Notes: a model not told the origin generated them from the letters alone. DNA of 6,064 bases from Campylobacterales bacterium (GCA_027080605.1 JALWRO010000138.1:1-6064); one strand, 5' to 3'; positions 1 through 5,963 are shown, numbered from the stretch's first letter. Numbers and translations: made by a program.

Positions 1-1425
1 TCGTTTGGTGCGCAGAGTCTCTTCGGTCAGCATCGCTTCTTTGTCGGGTACCAGTTCATCCAGTTTGCTCTGCAATACAGAGAGTTCCATTGAAAACTCC
101 TCTTTAAGATTTTGTGCACTTTTGGCGTGCAGCATGCGTCTTTTTTTGAGATGCTCTATTTCATCGAGGGTGTCTTCAACAAGGGCAATTTGTGTTTTGA
201 CCAATTCGTACTCTTTGAGTTCACTGACCGGTGAAGCGAGACCGAGTATGCGCATAAGCGGTGTCATGCTCAAACCCTGAATAAAGATAGAGAGCAGAAC
301 GACACCGAAAACGAGGGTGACGATCACCTCCTTGAAACCGAGTGAGTCGGGAATACTCAGTGCCAGAACCATTGAAAGTGCGCCTCTCAAACCGCCCCAG
401 GAAAGTACGACACTCCAGCTGTAGGGAAATTTCAGGCGCGTCGGAGCGAAGAGTGCCCATGTGAAGTTAACGACAAAAAAGCGTGCTATCAGTACGGAGA
501 GATAGGCGATCAATACGATAGGCCAAAGCTCCCAGAGCATTTGCAGGTTGATCGCGAAGCCCATTAGCAAAAAGATGAGCGAGTTCATGGCAAAGGCGAT
601 ATATTCCCAGAATGTTTCGGTTGAGATGCGGATGGAGGGGAAAAGTGTCTGGGAAAAACCGCGGTTTCCGACAAGCAGCCCCGCCGCTACCGTACTCATG
701 ACACCCGATACACCCAGCTTGTCGGCGATGAGAAAAGAGCCGTATGCAGCGACAGTAGAGAGAGTGATGGTGACCATCGCGTCGTCAAGTTGTCGCATGA
801 CCACAGCGGTGATCAATCCTACAGTTGTTCCCACCAGCAGTCCGAAGCCTACGATTCTGAAAAAGTCGATGAGCACTTGCCGTGTATTTCCCAGATCGCC
901 CTGGAGATAGTGCAGGGCGAGAATGAAGACGACGATGGAAGTACCGTCGTTGAGCAAACTTTCACTCTCTACCAGAATACGCAGACGTCTCGGCACACCC
1001 AATCTTTGAAAGATCGCCACGACCGCAACGGGGTCGGTTGCCGCGACTGCCGCACCGAAAAGAATTCCCAGCGGCCAGGTGATGGTGTCTATCTGTGTAA
1101 AATGCACACTGACCCAGATCAGTACCGCGGCGGTGATCAGCATGGAGAGGATCACACCGGGAATGACCAGCGTTGTGATGGGCAGGATATCTTTTTGCAT
1201 ATCGCCCGCTTTGAGATGGATCGCCGCTTCGAAGATAAGTGGCGGTAAGAAGACGGCATACAGCAGCTCCTGCGTCAGGTGCGGAGGGTTGAGCAGGTGC
1301 AGGGAACCGAGTATCAGCCCCACTGCCATTAGTGCAATGGTATAGGGAAGATTCAGCCGTCTTGTGACCATCGCGACCGCTGAAGCGATGACAAAGAGTA
1401 TGAGAATGACTGATTCGTAACTCAA
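1..1425 (-). CDS. CPA1-family Na+/H+ antiporter (NhaP/NHE type), 3' end beyond window
   Basis: An uninterrupted 475-codon frame starts at TTG 1425 and is still open at position 1, so the C-terminus is missing. The first ~395 residues are a polytopic membrane domain of the cation:proton antiporter-1 type. Visible motifs are ATDPVAV (129-135), ESESLLNDG (153-161) with the Asn159-Asp160 pair typical of electroneutral CPA1 exchangers, and WGGLRGALSM (343-352) with the conserved Arg347. Residues from ~400 onward are hydrophilic, rich in Lys and Glu, and look like a cytoplasmic helical or coiled-coil tail. The family exchanges cytoplasmic Na+ (or K+/Li+) for H+ across the inner membrane. The TTG start is chosen because AAAGGA lies 6 nt upstream and the next in-frame ATG (codon 19) would cut into the first helix. 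It begins 3 nt after the stop of the NRAMP-like gene, so the two are almost certainly co-transcribed. The exact ion cannot be read from the sequence. Confidence 0.93.
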   Translation of the reverse strand, partial: MSYESVILILFVIASAVAMVTRRLNLPYTIALMAVGLILGSLHLLNPPHLTQELLYAVFLPPLIFEAAIHLKAGDMQKDILPITTLVIPGVILSMLITAAVLIWVSVHFTQIDTITWPLGILFGAAVAATDPVAVVAIFQRLGVPRRLRILVESESLLNDGTSIVVFILALHYLQGDLGNTRQVLIDFFRIVGFGLLVGTTVGLITAVVMRQLDDAMVTITLSTVAAYGSFLIADKLGVSGVMSTVAAGLLVGNRGFSQTLFPSIRISTETFWEYIAFAMNSLIFLLMGFAINLQMLWELWPIVLIAYLSVLIARFFVVNFTWALFAPTRLKFPYSWSVVLSWGGLRGALSMVLALSIPDSLGFKEVIVTLVFGVVLLSIFIQGLSMTPLMRILGLASPVSELKEYELVKTQIALVEDTLDEIEHLKKRRMLHAKSAQNLKEEFSMELSVLQSKLDELVPDKEAMLTEETLRTKR

Positions 1426-1428
1426 CGC

Positions 1429-2676
1429 TTATCCTTTGAGCATTTGATAGACCATGACACCGCTTAAAACGATGGTAACGACCATCGCAAAGAGTGAAAA
1501 GAAGTTGGTAAAACGGCTGGCAGTGTAGGTGTCCATGATTGCTTTGTTGTTGGAAATTAGCAGGGTAATAGCAATGAGTACCGGAATGAGCATGCCGTCG
1601 AGTACCTGAGAGTAGTAGAGTGCATCGACTACGGTAATAGAAGGAATCATATCGATGACATTTCCGAAGATCAGGGCACCGACGAAGACAAAATAAAATC
1701 CTTTGGCATCGCTTACTTTGTTGTCCATCCCTTCACGCCAGCAAAAAGTATCCGCAACGGCATACGCGGTTGAACCGGCAAGCACCGGTATTGCAAGGAG
1801 TCCCGAAACGATAATACCCAGACTGAACAGTGCAAATGACAAATCTCCCGCGGCAGGTTTGAGTGCAAGTGAAAGTGTTGTGACATCCTGTATATCTGCC
1901 CCTTTACCGTAGAGCATCAGCGCACCTGTAATAATCATACAGTAGGCGAGAAGATTGGAGTAAACCATTCCGACGATAGTGTCAAACCCCACTTCATCCG
2001 CCTGCACAACACTCTTTTTCTCTTCTTTCTCCTCTGCCGCCTGCCAGAAAAGCAGGTAAGGGGAGATCGTCGTACCCAGCATCCCCAGTGCCGCGATGAT
2101 CCATGCCGAATCCATTTGGATATGGGGAGTGAAGGTATCGATCAAAAGTTTGGAAATATCGGGTTCTGCCAGTATGGCGGAGACGATATAGACACCAAGC
2201 ACCGCGGTAAAAGCGATGAGTACTTTTTTGACGGTTTTGTATTTCCCAAAGAGGATCAGCCAGACAATCAGTGCCGTAATGGGAATCAAAAAATAGATTG
2301 TCGAGTATCCTGTCACGATGTGCAGTACCGCGGCAATACCGTTGAGGTCGGCACCGATGGTCAGAATATTTGCTATCGCCAGTACCATGACCATCATGAC
2401 GGTCAGTTTTTTGGAATAGAAAGCAGTTGTGATCTCCGGCAGACTTTTACCGGTGACAATCGCAATACGTGCGACGGCATTTTGAATGGCAATCATCATC
2501 GGTGTAGAGAGCAGCAAAAGCCACAGTTGGGTAAAACCGGTTGTAGCCCCGACGATCGTGTAGGTGACAATCCCCGCAGGATCATCCCCCGCACCCCCGG
2601 TGATAATCCCCGGACCCAGCTTTTTAAGGCGCTCTCTGTTTTTTATTATCTCTTCTTTAATCTGCATCCGGAGCAT
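1429..2676 (-). CDS. NRAMP-related divalent metal cation transporter (non-canonical metal site)
   Basis: A 415-residue, highly hydrophobic protein of the length and layout of SLC11/NRAMP (MntH-like) proton-coupled metal transporters. The short cytoplasmic N-terminus leads to LGPGIITGGAGDDPAGI (20-36), the helix-1 metal-site region, and GTTISPYLLFWQA (201-213) is the helix-6 region. In classical NRAMPs these carry DPGN and MPH. Here they read DPAG (32-35) and SPY (205-207): the Asp is kept, but Asn becomes Gly and the metal-binding Met becomes Ser205. Related NRAMP branches without that Met include Mg2+ transporters (NRMT), so the substrate may be Mg2+ or Mn2+ rather than Fe2+ (inference). A charged loop (AAEEKEEKK, 213-221) follows helix 6. 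Start: AAGGGG at 2681-2686 is 4 nt from ATG 2676 but only 1 nt from ATG 2679, so 2676 is preferred. ATG 2667 is also possible. An operator-like palindrome lies just upstream, and the gene is followed after 3 nt by the antiporter. Confidence 0.92.
   Translation of the reverse strand: MLRMQIKEEIIKNRERLKKLGPGIITGGAGDDPAGIVTYTIVGATTGFTQLWLLLLSTPMMIAIQNAVARIAIVTGKSLPEITTAFYSKKLTVMMVMVLAIANILTIGADLNGIAAVLHIVTGYSTIYFLIPITALIVWLILFGKYKTVKKVLIAFTAVLGVYIVSAILAEPDISKLLIDTFTPHIQMDSAWIIAALGMLGTTISPYLLFWQAAEEKEEKKSVVQADEVGFDTIVGMVYSNLLAYCMIITGALMLYGKGADIQDVTTLSLALKPAAGDLSFALFSLGIIVSGLLAIPVLAGSTAYAVADTFCWREGMDNKVSDAKGFYFVFVGALIFGNVIDMIPSITVVDALYYSQVLDGMLIPVLIAITLLISNNKAIMDTYTASRFTNFFSLFAMVVTIVLSGVMVYQMLKG
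1432..1437 (-). promoter_or_regulatory. Ribosome binding site deciding the TTG start of the antiporter
   Basis: AAAGGA on the minus strand, 6 nt before TTG 1425 and overlapping the last codons of the NRAMP-like gene. It supports a TTG initiation codon, since no ATG occurs nearby in frame. The arrangement suggests that translation of the antiporter is coupled to termination on the upstream gene. Confidence 0.75.
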
Positions 2677-2680
2677 CATA

Positions 2681-2686
2681 CCCCTT
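2681..2686 (-). promoter_or_regulatory. Ribosome binding site of the NRAMP-like gene
   Basis: AAGGGG on the minus strand. It is weaker than the AAGGAG sites of the cyd genes. Its distance favours ATG 2676 over the adjacent ATG 2679. It abuts the right arm of the palindrome at 2686-2705. Confidence 0.5.
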
Positions 2687-2716
2687 TTCTATAGTTTTAT
2701 AGAAAGAGTATAGAAA
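2686..2716. promoter_or_regulatory. Operator-like repeat: 20-bp palindrome plus third half-site
   Basis: On the + strand, TTTCTATA (2686-2693) and TATAGAAA (2698-2705) are perfect 8-bp inverted arms around GTTT. A third exact TATAGAAA (2709-2716) repeats 11 bp further on, about one helical turn. The block sits between the NRAMP-like ribosome site and its probable -10 element, a typical place for a repressor. On the coding strand it is followed by AAAAGGGG, not a T-run, so it does not look like a terminator. The binding protein is unknown; a metal-responsive regulator would suit the downstream gene, but that is inference. Low sequence complexity makes chance a real alternative. Confidence 0.45.
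2707..2712 (-). promoter_or_regulatory. Possible -10 element for the NRAMP-like/antiporter pair
   Basis: TATACT on the minus strand, preceded by a T-rich stretch (TTTTTTC). I see no good -35 hexamer at the usual distance, which is common in Campylobacterota promoters. Transcription would start near 2700, inside the palindrome. TATAAA at 2695-2700 is an alternative -10. Confidence 0.35.
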
Positions 2717-2744
2717 AAATTGTTAAAAATATCTGTTAGTTGGC

Positions 2745-2768
2745 AGACAGTCTCCTAAGAGAGTGTCT
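2745..2768 (-). terminator. Imperfect hairpin over the end of the small cyd-operon gene
   Basis: The two 10-nt arms (2759-2768 and 2745-2754) pair with a single C-C mismatch around a 4-nt loop, TTAG, that contains the stop codon of the small gene. The nearest T-runs (TTTTT, then TTTTTT) begin roughly a dozen nt after the stem, so this is not a textbook intrinsic terminator. It could act as a weak terminator or a 3'-end stabiliser separating the cyd operon from the transporter pair. Confidence 0.3.
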
Positions 2769-2949
2769 CTTCGATGACACTCTCTTCAAGCTCTTTGGCA
2801 TATCTCGCCTCAAGTTCTTCCAGGCGTTCCATTTTGGCATGATGGCGTAAATTGAGTAGAACGAATCTATACGCCAGGTAAATTAGTACCGGCCATGTAC
2901 CGTACCAGATCAATGCGTCCAGGTATGTATTTATGTATGTTTCCTGCAT
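2755..2949 (-). CDS. Small one-helix membrane protein after cydB, candidate oxidase subunit (CydX-like)
   Basis: A 64-residue protein starting 14 nt after the cydB stop. AAAGGAG (2956-2962) lies 6 nt before its ATG, immediately behind the cydB TAA, so translational coupling is likely. Residues ~10-34 form one hydrophobic helix (LDALIWYGTWPVLIYLAYRF...). It is followed by a positive patch (RHHAK, 35-39) and then an acidic amphipathic helix (about residues 40-61, Glu-rich). The positive-inside rule puts the N-terminus outside and the acidic tail in the cytoplasm. Position after cydAB, single helix and a W15-Y16-x-x-W19 motif all recall CydX, the short accessory subunit of E. coli bd oxidase (MWYFAW...). 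It is, however, longer than CydX at both ends and I do not recognise a named family for it. A subunit or assembly role for the oxidase is inference; that the gene is real is well supported. Confidence 0.85.
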   Translation of the reverse strand: MQETYINTYLDALIWYGTWPVLIYLAYRFVLLNLRHHAKMERLEELEARYAKELEESVIEETLS

Positions 2950-2963
2950 TGTAGTCTCCTTTG

Positions 2964-4094
2964 TTAATAGTGGTGCGGATCGTTTCGGATCTCGTCAGGT
3001 GTGATCGGTGTTCTGTCCATTGCATGCCAGACGGCGCCGATATACGCCAGAACGAACGGTACCAGCAGCGAGACATAACTCATTGCGATGAGTGTATAGC
3101 GACTGCCGGAACTATTTTCGATTGTCAGCGAACTTTGCAGGTTCACGAGTGACGGATAGTAGGCGGTATGGTTGTAGCCCAGTACCAGAAAGAGGGCGAT
3201 GACGACCGATACCGTACCCAAACCGCTGAACCAGATACCGCGACTGCTTTTGGTAAATGCACCCAGCGCCATTCCCCAAAGCAGCAAAACGACACCGAGA
3301 ATCAGCAAGAGTGCGACGGCGGGCATTTGTATGAAGTTATGCAGATATTTCAGTGCTTCGAGATTGACGACTTTGGTTTGCGGATCATAGTTGAACCCTG
3401 TCATCGTCAGAATGTTATATGCCACATACAAAAAAAGCAGTAAAAAGATCAATCCTTCATAGCGTACGACAATACGCGCGCGTCTTTGAATCTCCGCTTC
3501 GGCGATGTTGTTCATGAAGTAGAGCGCCGCCTGTACCCGTGCAAGGAAAAAGAGCATAAAGCCAAACGCAACATTGAAAGGGTTGAGTACCGCTTCGAGT
3601 CCGTAGGCAGGTTTTGTCCAGTGGGAGAGGTGCATGTCGTCAACGATGAAATTGCCGCCGGTAAAGAGTGTCCCCAGCGCCGTACCTATCAGGATGATAC
3701 CGAGACTGCCGTTGATGAACAAAAAGATTTCGTAGGTACGTTTCCCAAAAACATTACCCGGTTTTTTGCGGTATTCGTAAGCGACCGCCTGAATGATGAA
3801 ACAAAAAAGAATCGCCATCCAGACATAGTATGCGCCGCCGAAACTGGTTGCGTAAAAGAGTGGAAACGCGGCAAATAGCGCACCGCCGAACATCACCAGT
3901 GTTGTAAATCCCAACTCCCATTTTCGCCCGAGCGAATTGATGATGAGATCCCGTTCCTCTTCCGTTTTGCCGATGCTATACAACAGTGTTTGTCCACCCT
4001 GAACGAAGTTCATGAAGACAAAAAGCGCACCCAGTACTGCGATCAGAAACCACCAGTAGTGCTGGAGTGTCAGGTAGCTCATATTTTCAAACAT
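2964..4094 (-). CDS. cydB: Cytochrome bd-type quinol oxidase subunit II, Bacteroidota-like type
   Basis: A 376-residue polytopic membrane protein, about the usual CydB length. It is recognisable by GGALFAAFPLFYA (70-82), AYEYRKKPGN (105-114), LEAVLNPFNVAFG and SSLTIENSS (321-329). CydB partners CydA in the inner membrane; it binds no haem in E. coli-type enzymes but supports the haem domain and proton supply. This protein belongs to a divergent branch. The E. coli DGFDMGVG segment is replaced by NFVQGGQT (29-36), so E. coli Asp29 aligns with Gln32. Trp57-Asp58 is Trp59-Glu60, keeping the acid, and the FRPVGFDYR region reads IQAVAYEYR with Gln in place of Arg. I recall this pattern from Bacteroidota CydB. 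The start overlaps the cydA end by 8 nt and has AAGGAG (4101-4106) 6 nt upstream. Confidence 0.96.
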   Translation of the reverse strand: MFENMSYLTLQHYWWFLIAVLGALFVFMNFVQGGQTLLYSIGKTEEERDLIINSLGRKWELGFTTLVMFGGALFAAFPLFYATSFGGAYYVWMAILFCFIIQAVAYEYRKKPGNVFGKRTYEIFLFINGSLGIILIGTALGTLFTGGNFIVDDMHLSHWTKPAYGLEAVLNPFNVAFGFMLFFLARVQAALYFMNNIAEAEIQRRARIVVRYEGLIFLLLFLYVAYNILTMTGFNYDPQTKVVNLEALKYLHNFIQMPAVALLLILGVVLLLWGMALGAFTKSSRGIWFSGLGTVSVVIALFLVLGYNHTAYYPSLVNLQSSLTIENSSGSRYTLIAMSYVSLLVPFVLAYIGAVWHAMDRTPITPDEIRNDPHHY

Positions 4095-5628
4095 GGTGTT
4101 CTCCTTCGGGACCGATTTTGATCTGTGTGGTCATGATCTTCACTTCCGCGATCAACAGTGCGGTAAACAGGGTGGCAAAAAGCCAGAAAGTGATCATGAC
4201 AGGGCTGGTGGCGATATTGGAAGTTGCCATACCGACGGGCAGCATATCCTGAATCGCCCACGGCTGTCTGCCCACTTCCGCGACGATCCATCCCGCCTCC
4301 TGTGCGATATATCCCAGAGGCAGAGTAAAGAGCCCCGCCCAAAGTAGCCATCTGCGTTCTTTGAGTTCATTTGTCATCGCAAAGTAGAGAATCAGGATAA
4401 ATAGCATAATAAACCAGCCGCCGAAAAGTACCATCGTATGAAAGGCGTAAAAGGTAAGCGGTACATTGGGTACGACATCCAGCGGATCGTTCAGGTAGCC
4501 ATATCCCAGCCAGGCGCTGTTTTGTTCAAATGTCGCTCTGGCTGCTTTCTCCTTTTCGGTATCGCCGGCTTTTTTCGCCGCTTTGTATGCGGCAAGCGCG
4601 GCAACGGCGGTTTTCCCTTTTTCGATCTTCTCTTTTGCGCTCATGATATGATGTGCCTTGTCCCCGTAGACAAGCTGGTCGATCCCCGGCACGTAAGAGT
4701 CGAGTTTATGAAAACTCAAAAGCGAGAGTGCGTAGGGGAGTTCAAATTTTGCGAGAAACTCTTTTTTGTCATCTCCCGGTTTTTTATCGGGGTTGAGAAT
4801 ACCGAACGCGACGATACCTGCACCCTGTTTACCGTTGTAAAGCCCCTCCATCGCAGCCAGTTTCATCGGCTGATGGAGCGCTGCCTGTCTGGCGGAATCG
4901 TCTCCTGTCGTGAGATTGAAGAGGGAGACGACCAGCCCGAAACTTGCTGCGACGATAATACTGCGTCGGGCAAATTTGGTATCACGTTTTTTTAACAGAT
5001 ACCAGCTGGAAATTGATATGACGAAGAGTGCCGCCAACACATAGCCGCTGCTGATAGTGTGCAGAAATTTGCTGTAAGCGTTGGGGTTGAAAACCAGATC
5101 CCAGAAATTGGTCATCTCGTTTCGGGCGGTATCGGGATTGAAGTGCATACCGACCGGATGCTGCATCCAGCCGTTGGCGACGAGAATCCAGAGTGCGGAG
5201 AGATTGGAGCCGATCGCCACCATCCATGTTGAAAGCAGGTGCATCTTTTTACTCACTTTATCCCAGCCGAAAAACATAACGGCAAAAAAGGTAGACTCCA
5301 TGAAAAAAGCCATGATACCCTCAATCGCCAGCGGTGCTCCGAAAATATCGCCCACGATCCACGAATAGTTCGACCAGTTGGTACCGAATTCGAACTCCAT
5401 GATAATACCCGTCGCGACACCGATCGCGAAGTTGATCGCCAGCAAGCCCATCCAGAATTTGGTGGTTTTTTTCCACCATTCGTCGCCGGTTTTGACATAG
5501 ATACTCTCCATAATAGCGACGATAAAGGTCAGTCCCAGCGTCAGCGGAACGAAGATCCAGTGATAGAGTGCGGTCAGCGCGAATTGCGCGCGCGACCAGT
5601 CTATCACAGAGGGGTCGATATGTTGCAT
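4087..5628 (-). CDS. cydA: Cytochrome bd-type quinol oxidase subunit I
   Basis: This is the catalytic subunit (513 residues, nine expected helices) of a bd oxidase, which reduces O2 to water with electrons from quinol at the inner membrane. Haem ligands align with E. coli CydA: His23 (E. coli His19), His190 (His186) and Met399 (Met393) for the low-spin haem, and Glu451 (Glu445) in VAEVGRQPW. Glu103 and Glu111 match Glu99/Glu107 of the proton path. The quinol-binding Q-loop (~243-388) has GDDS, Lys256 and Glu261 (E. coli Lys252/Glu257) and is of the long type. Its second half (~330-370) is rich in Ala, Lys and Glu. His397 replaces E. coli Arg391, two residues before the haem-ligand Met. AAGGAG (5635-5640) lies 6 nt before the ATG, inside the end of the DUF4492 gene. 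Whether haem d or only haem b is bound cannot be read from the sequence. No cydDC genes are in the window. Confidence 0.98.
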   Translation of the reverse strand: MQHIDPSVIDWSRAQFALTALYHWIFVPLTLGLTFIVAIMESIYVKTGDEWWKKTTKFWMGLLAINFAIGVATGIIMEFEFGTNWSNYSWIVGDIFGAPLAIEGIMAFFMESTFFAVMFFGWDKVSKKMHLLSTWMVAIGSNLSALWILVANGWMQHPVGMHFNPDTARNEMTNFWDLVFNPNAYSKFLHTISSGYVLAALFVISISSWYLLKKRDTKFARRSIIVAASFGLVVSLFNLTTGDDSARQAALHQPMKLAAMEGLYNGKQGAGIVAFGILNPDKKPGDDKKEFLAKFELPYALSLLSFHKLDSYVPGIDQLVYGDKAHHIMSAKEKIEKGKTAVAALAAYKAAKKAGDTEKEKAARATFEQNSAWLGYGYLNDPLDVVPNVPLTFYAFHTMVLFGGWFIMLFILILYFAMTNELKERRWLLWAGLFTLPLGYIAQEAGWIVAEVGRQPWAIQDMLPVGMATSNIATSPVMITFWLFATLFTALLIAEVKIMTTQIKIGPEGEHHV

Positions 5629-5629
5629 A

Positions 5630-5845
5630 CTACTCTCCTTGTGTGAGTTGGTTTAAAATATAGTTGCTGCGTTGTTGATCGGTTTGGAAACGTTCATGTA
5701 ATATGTCAGGGAAAAAAAGCAGTTTGATAACGGCAAAGAGGATAAACAGTTTGATAGCCACCAGCAGCCACAACTTTTTACCCAGTTTCATACCGGCAAA
5801 ACCGTCTCGGTAGAAATAGAATATTTTTTGGATCATATGTACCAT
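5630..5845 (-). CDS. DUF4492 family small membrane protein, first gene of the cyd operon
   Basis: A 71-residue protein with a short amphipathic N-terminus containing FYRDGF (11-16) and a conserved-looking GKKLW (22-26). One hydrophobic helix (~25-45) ends in KLLFFP (41-46), followed by a polar C-terminal tail (HERFQTDQQRSNY...). I recognise this pattern as DUF4492, a family I associate with cytochrome bd genes in Bacteroidota and Campylobacterota; its function is not established to my knowledge. Its stop is 1 nt before the cydA ATG and its last codons contain the cydA ribosome site, so the two are translationally coupled. A role in assembly or stability of the oxidase is inferred from context. 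Start: the frame is open back to TTG 5860, but that TTG overlaps the GGAG that serves as ribosome site for ATG 5845. ATG 5836 is a less likely alternative. Confidence 0.9.
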   Translation of the reverse strand: MVHMIQKIFYFYRDGFAGMKLGKKLWLLVAIKLFILFAVIKLLFFPDILHERFQTDQQRSNYILNQLTQGE

Positions 5846-5854
5846 GAAAATTGA

Positions 5855-5858
5855 CTCC
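5855..5858 (-). promoter_or_regulatory. Ribosome binding site deciding the DUF4492 start
   Basis: GGAG on the minus strand, 9 nt before ATG 5845. It overlaps the in-frame TTG at 5860 that could otherwise be taken as the start, and so favours the shorter 71-residue product. Confidence 0.6.
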
Positions 5859-5878
5859 AAACGCTTTTATATGGCGAA

Positions 5879-5887
5879 ATAATACCA
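5879..5887 (-). promoter_or_regulatory. Probable extended -10 promoter of the cyd operon
   Basis: TGGTATTAT on the minus strand fits an extended -10 (TGnTATAAT-like). It is preceded by a T-rich tract (TTTTAATTTTTATTG) and has no clear -35 box. Transcription would begin near 5872, leaving a leader of about 27 nt before ATG 5845. It is the best promoter candidate between the edge reading frame and the first cyd gene. I found no convincing FNR (TTGAT-N4-ATCAA) or CRP-type site. Confidence 0.45.
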
Positions 5888-5894
5888 TAACAAT

Positions 5895-5924
5895 AAAAAT
5901 TAAAACGTCAGCTGGCTAACACTT
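5895..5924 (-). terminator. Possible intrinsic terminator of the gene entering from the right edge
   Basis: On the minus strand GTTAG (5916-5920), loop CCAG and CTGAC (5907-5911) form a 5-bp stem with one G-T wobble. The stem can be extended outward by further A-T and wobble pairs to 5903-5924. It runs into GTTTTAATTTTT, a T-rich tail. It lies ~40 nt after the stop of the edge frame, where a terminator is expected. The stem is weak, and the same near-palindrome could instead be a protein site upstream of the cyd promoter. Confidence 0.35.
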
Positions 5925-5963
5925 GCATTATGTTATTTGAGTTATTTAATAAGATGTAACCAT

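Noticed and set aside
548..1248. Overlapping + strand frames of 120 and 152 codons opposite the antiporter
   Set aside because: The minus strand here carries the continuous antiporter frame with its motifs. The + frames overlap each other and lack family signals.
2116..2694. 192-codon open frame on the + strand
   Set aside because: It is antisense to the NRAMP-like gene. Its product is polar, low-complexity and rich in Gly, Asp, Arg and His, as expected from the reverse of a membrane-protein gene. No ribosome site or family resemblance is seen.
2924..2942. Repeated TATGTAT-like units at the start of the small gene
   Set aside because: They encode the Thr-Tyr-Ile-Asn-Thr-Tyr stretch of the small protein. 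The repeat is too short and imperfect to suggest a tandem repeat or phase-variable tract.
3475..3484. Alternating GC palindrome ACGCGCGCGT, with a similar GCGCGCGCG run near 5586-5594
   Set aside because: Both fall in well-conserved cydB and cydA codons and are explained by Arg/Ala coding. There is no sign of a site function.
4438..4995. 185-codon open frame on the + strand inside cydA
   Set aside because: It is a shadow of the cydA Q-loop region. The minus-strand frame there has unmistakable CydA residues, and the antisense product resembles nothing known to me.
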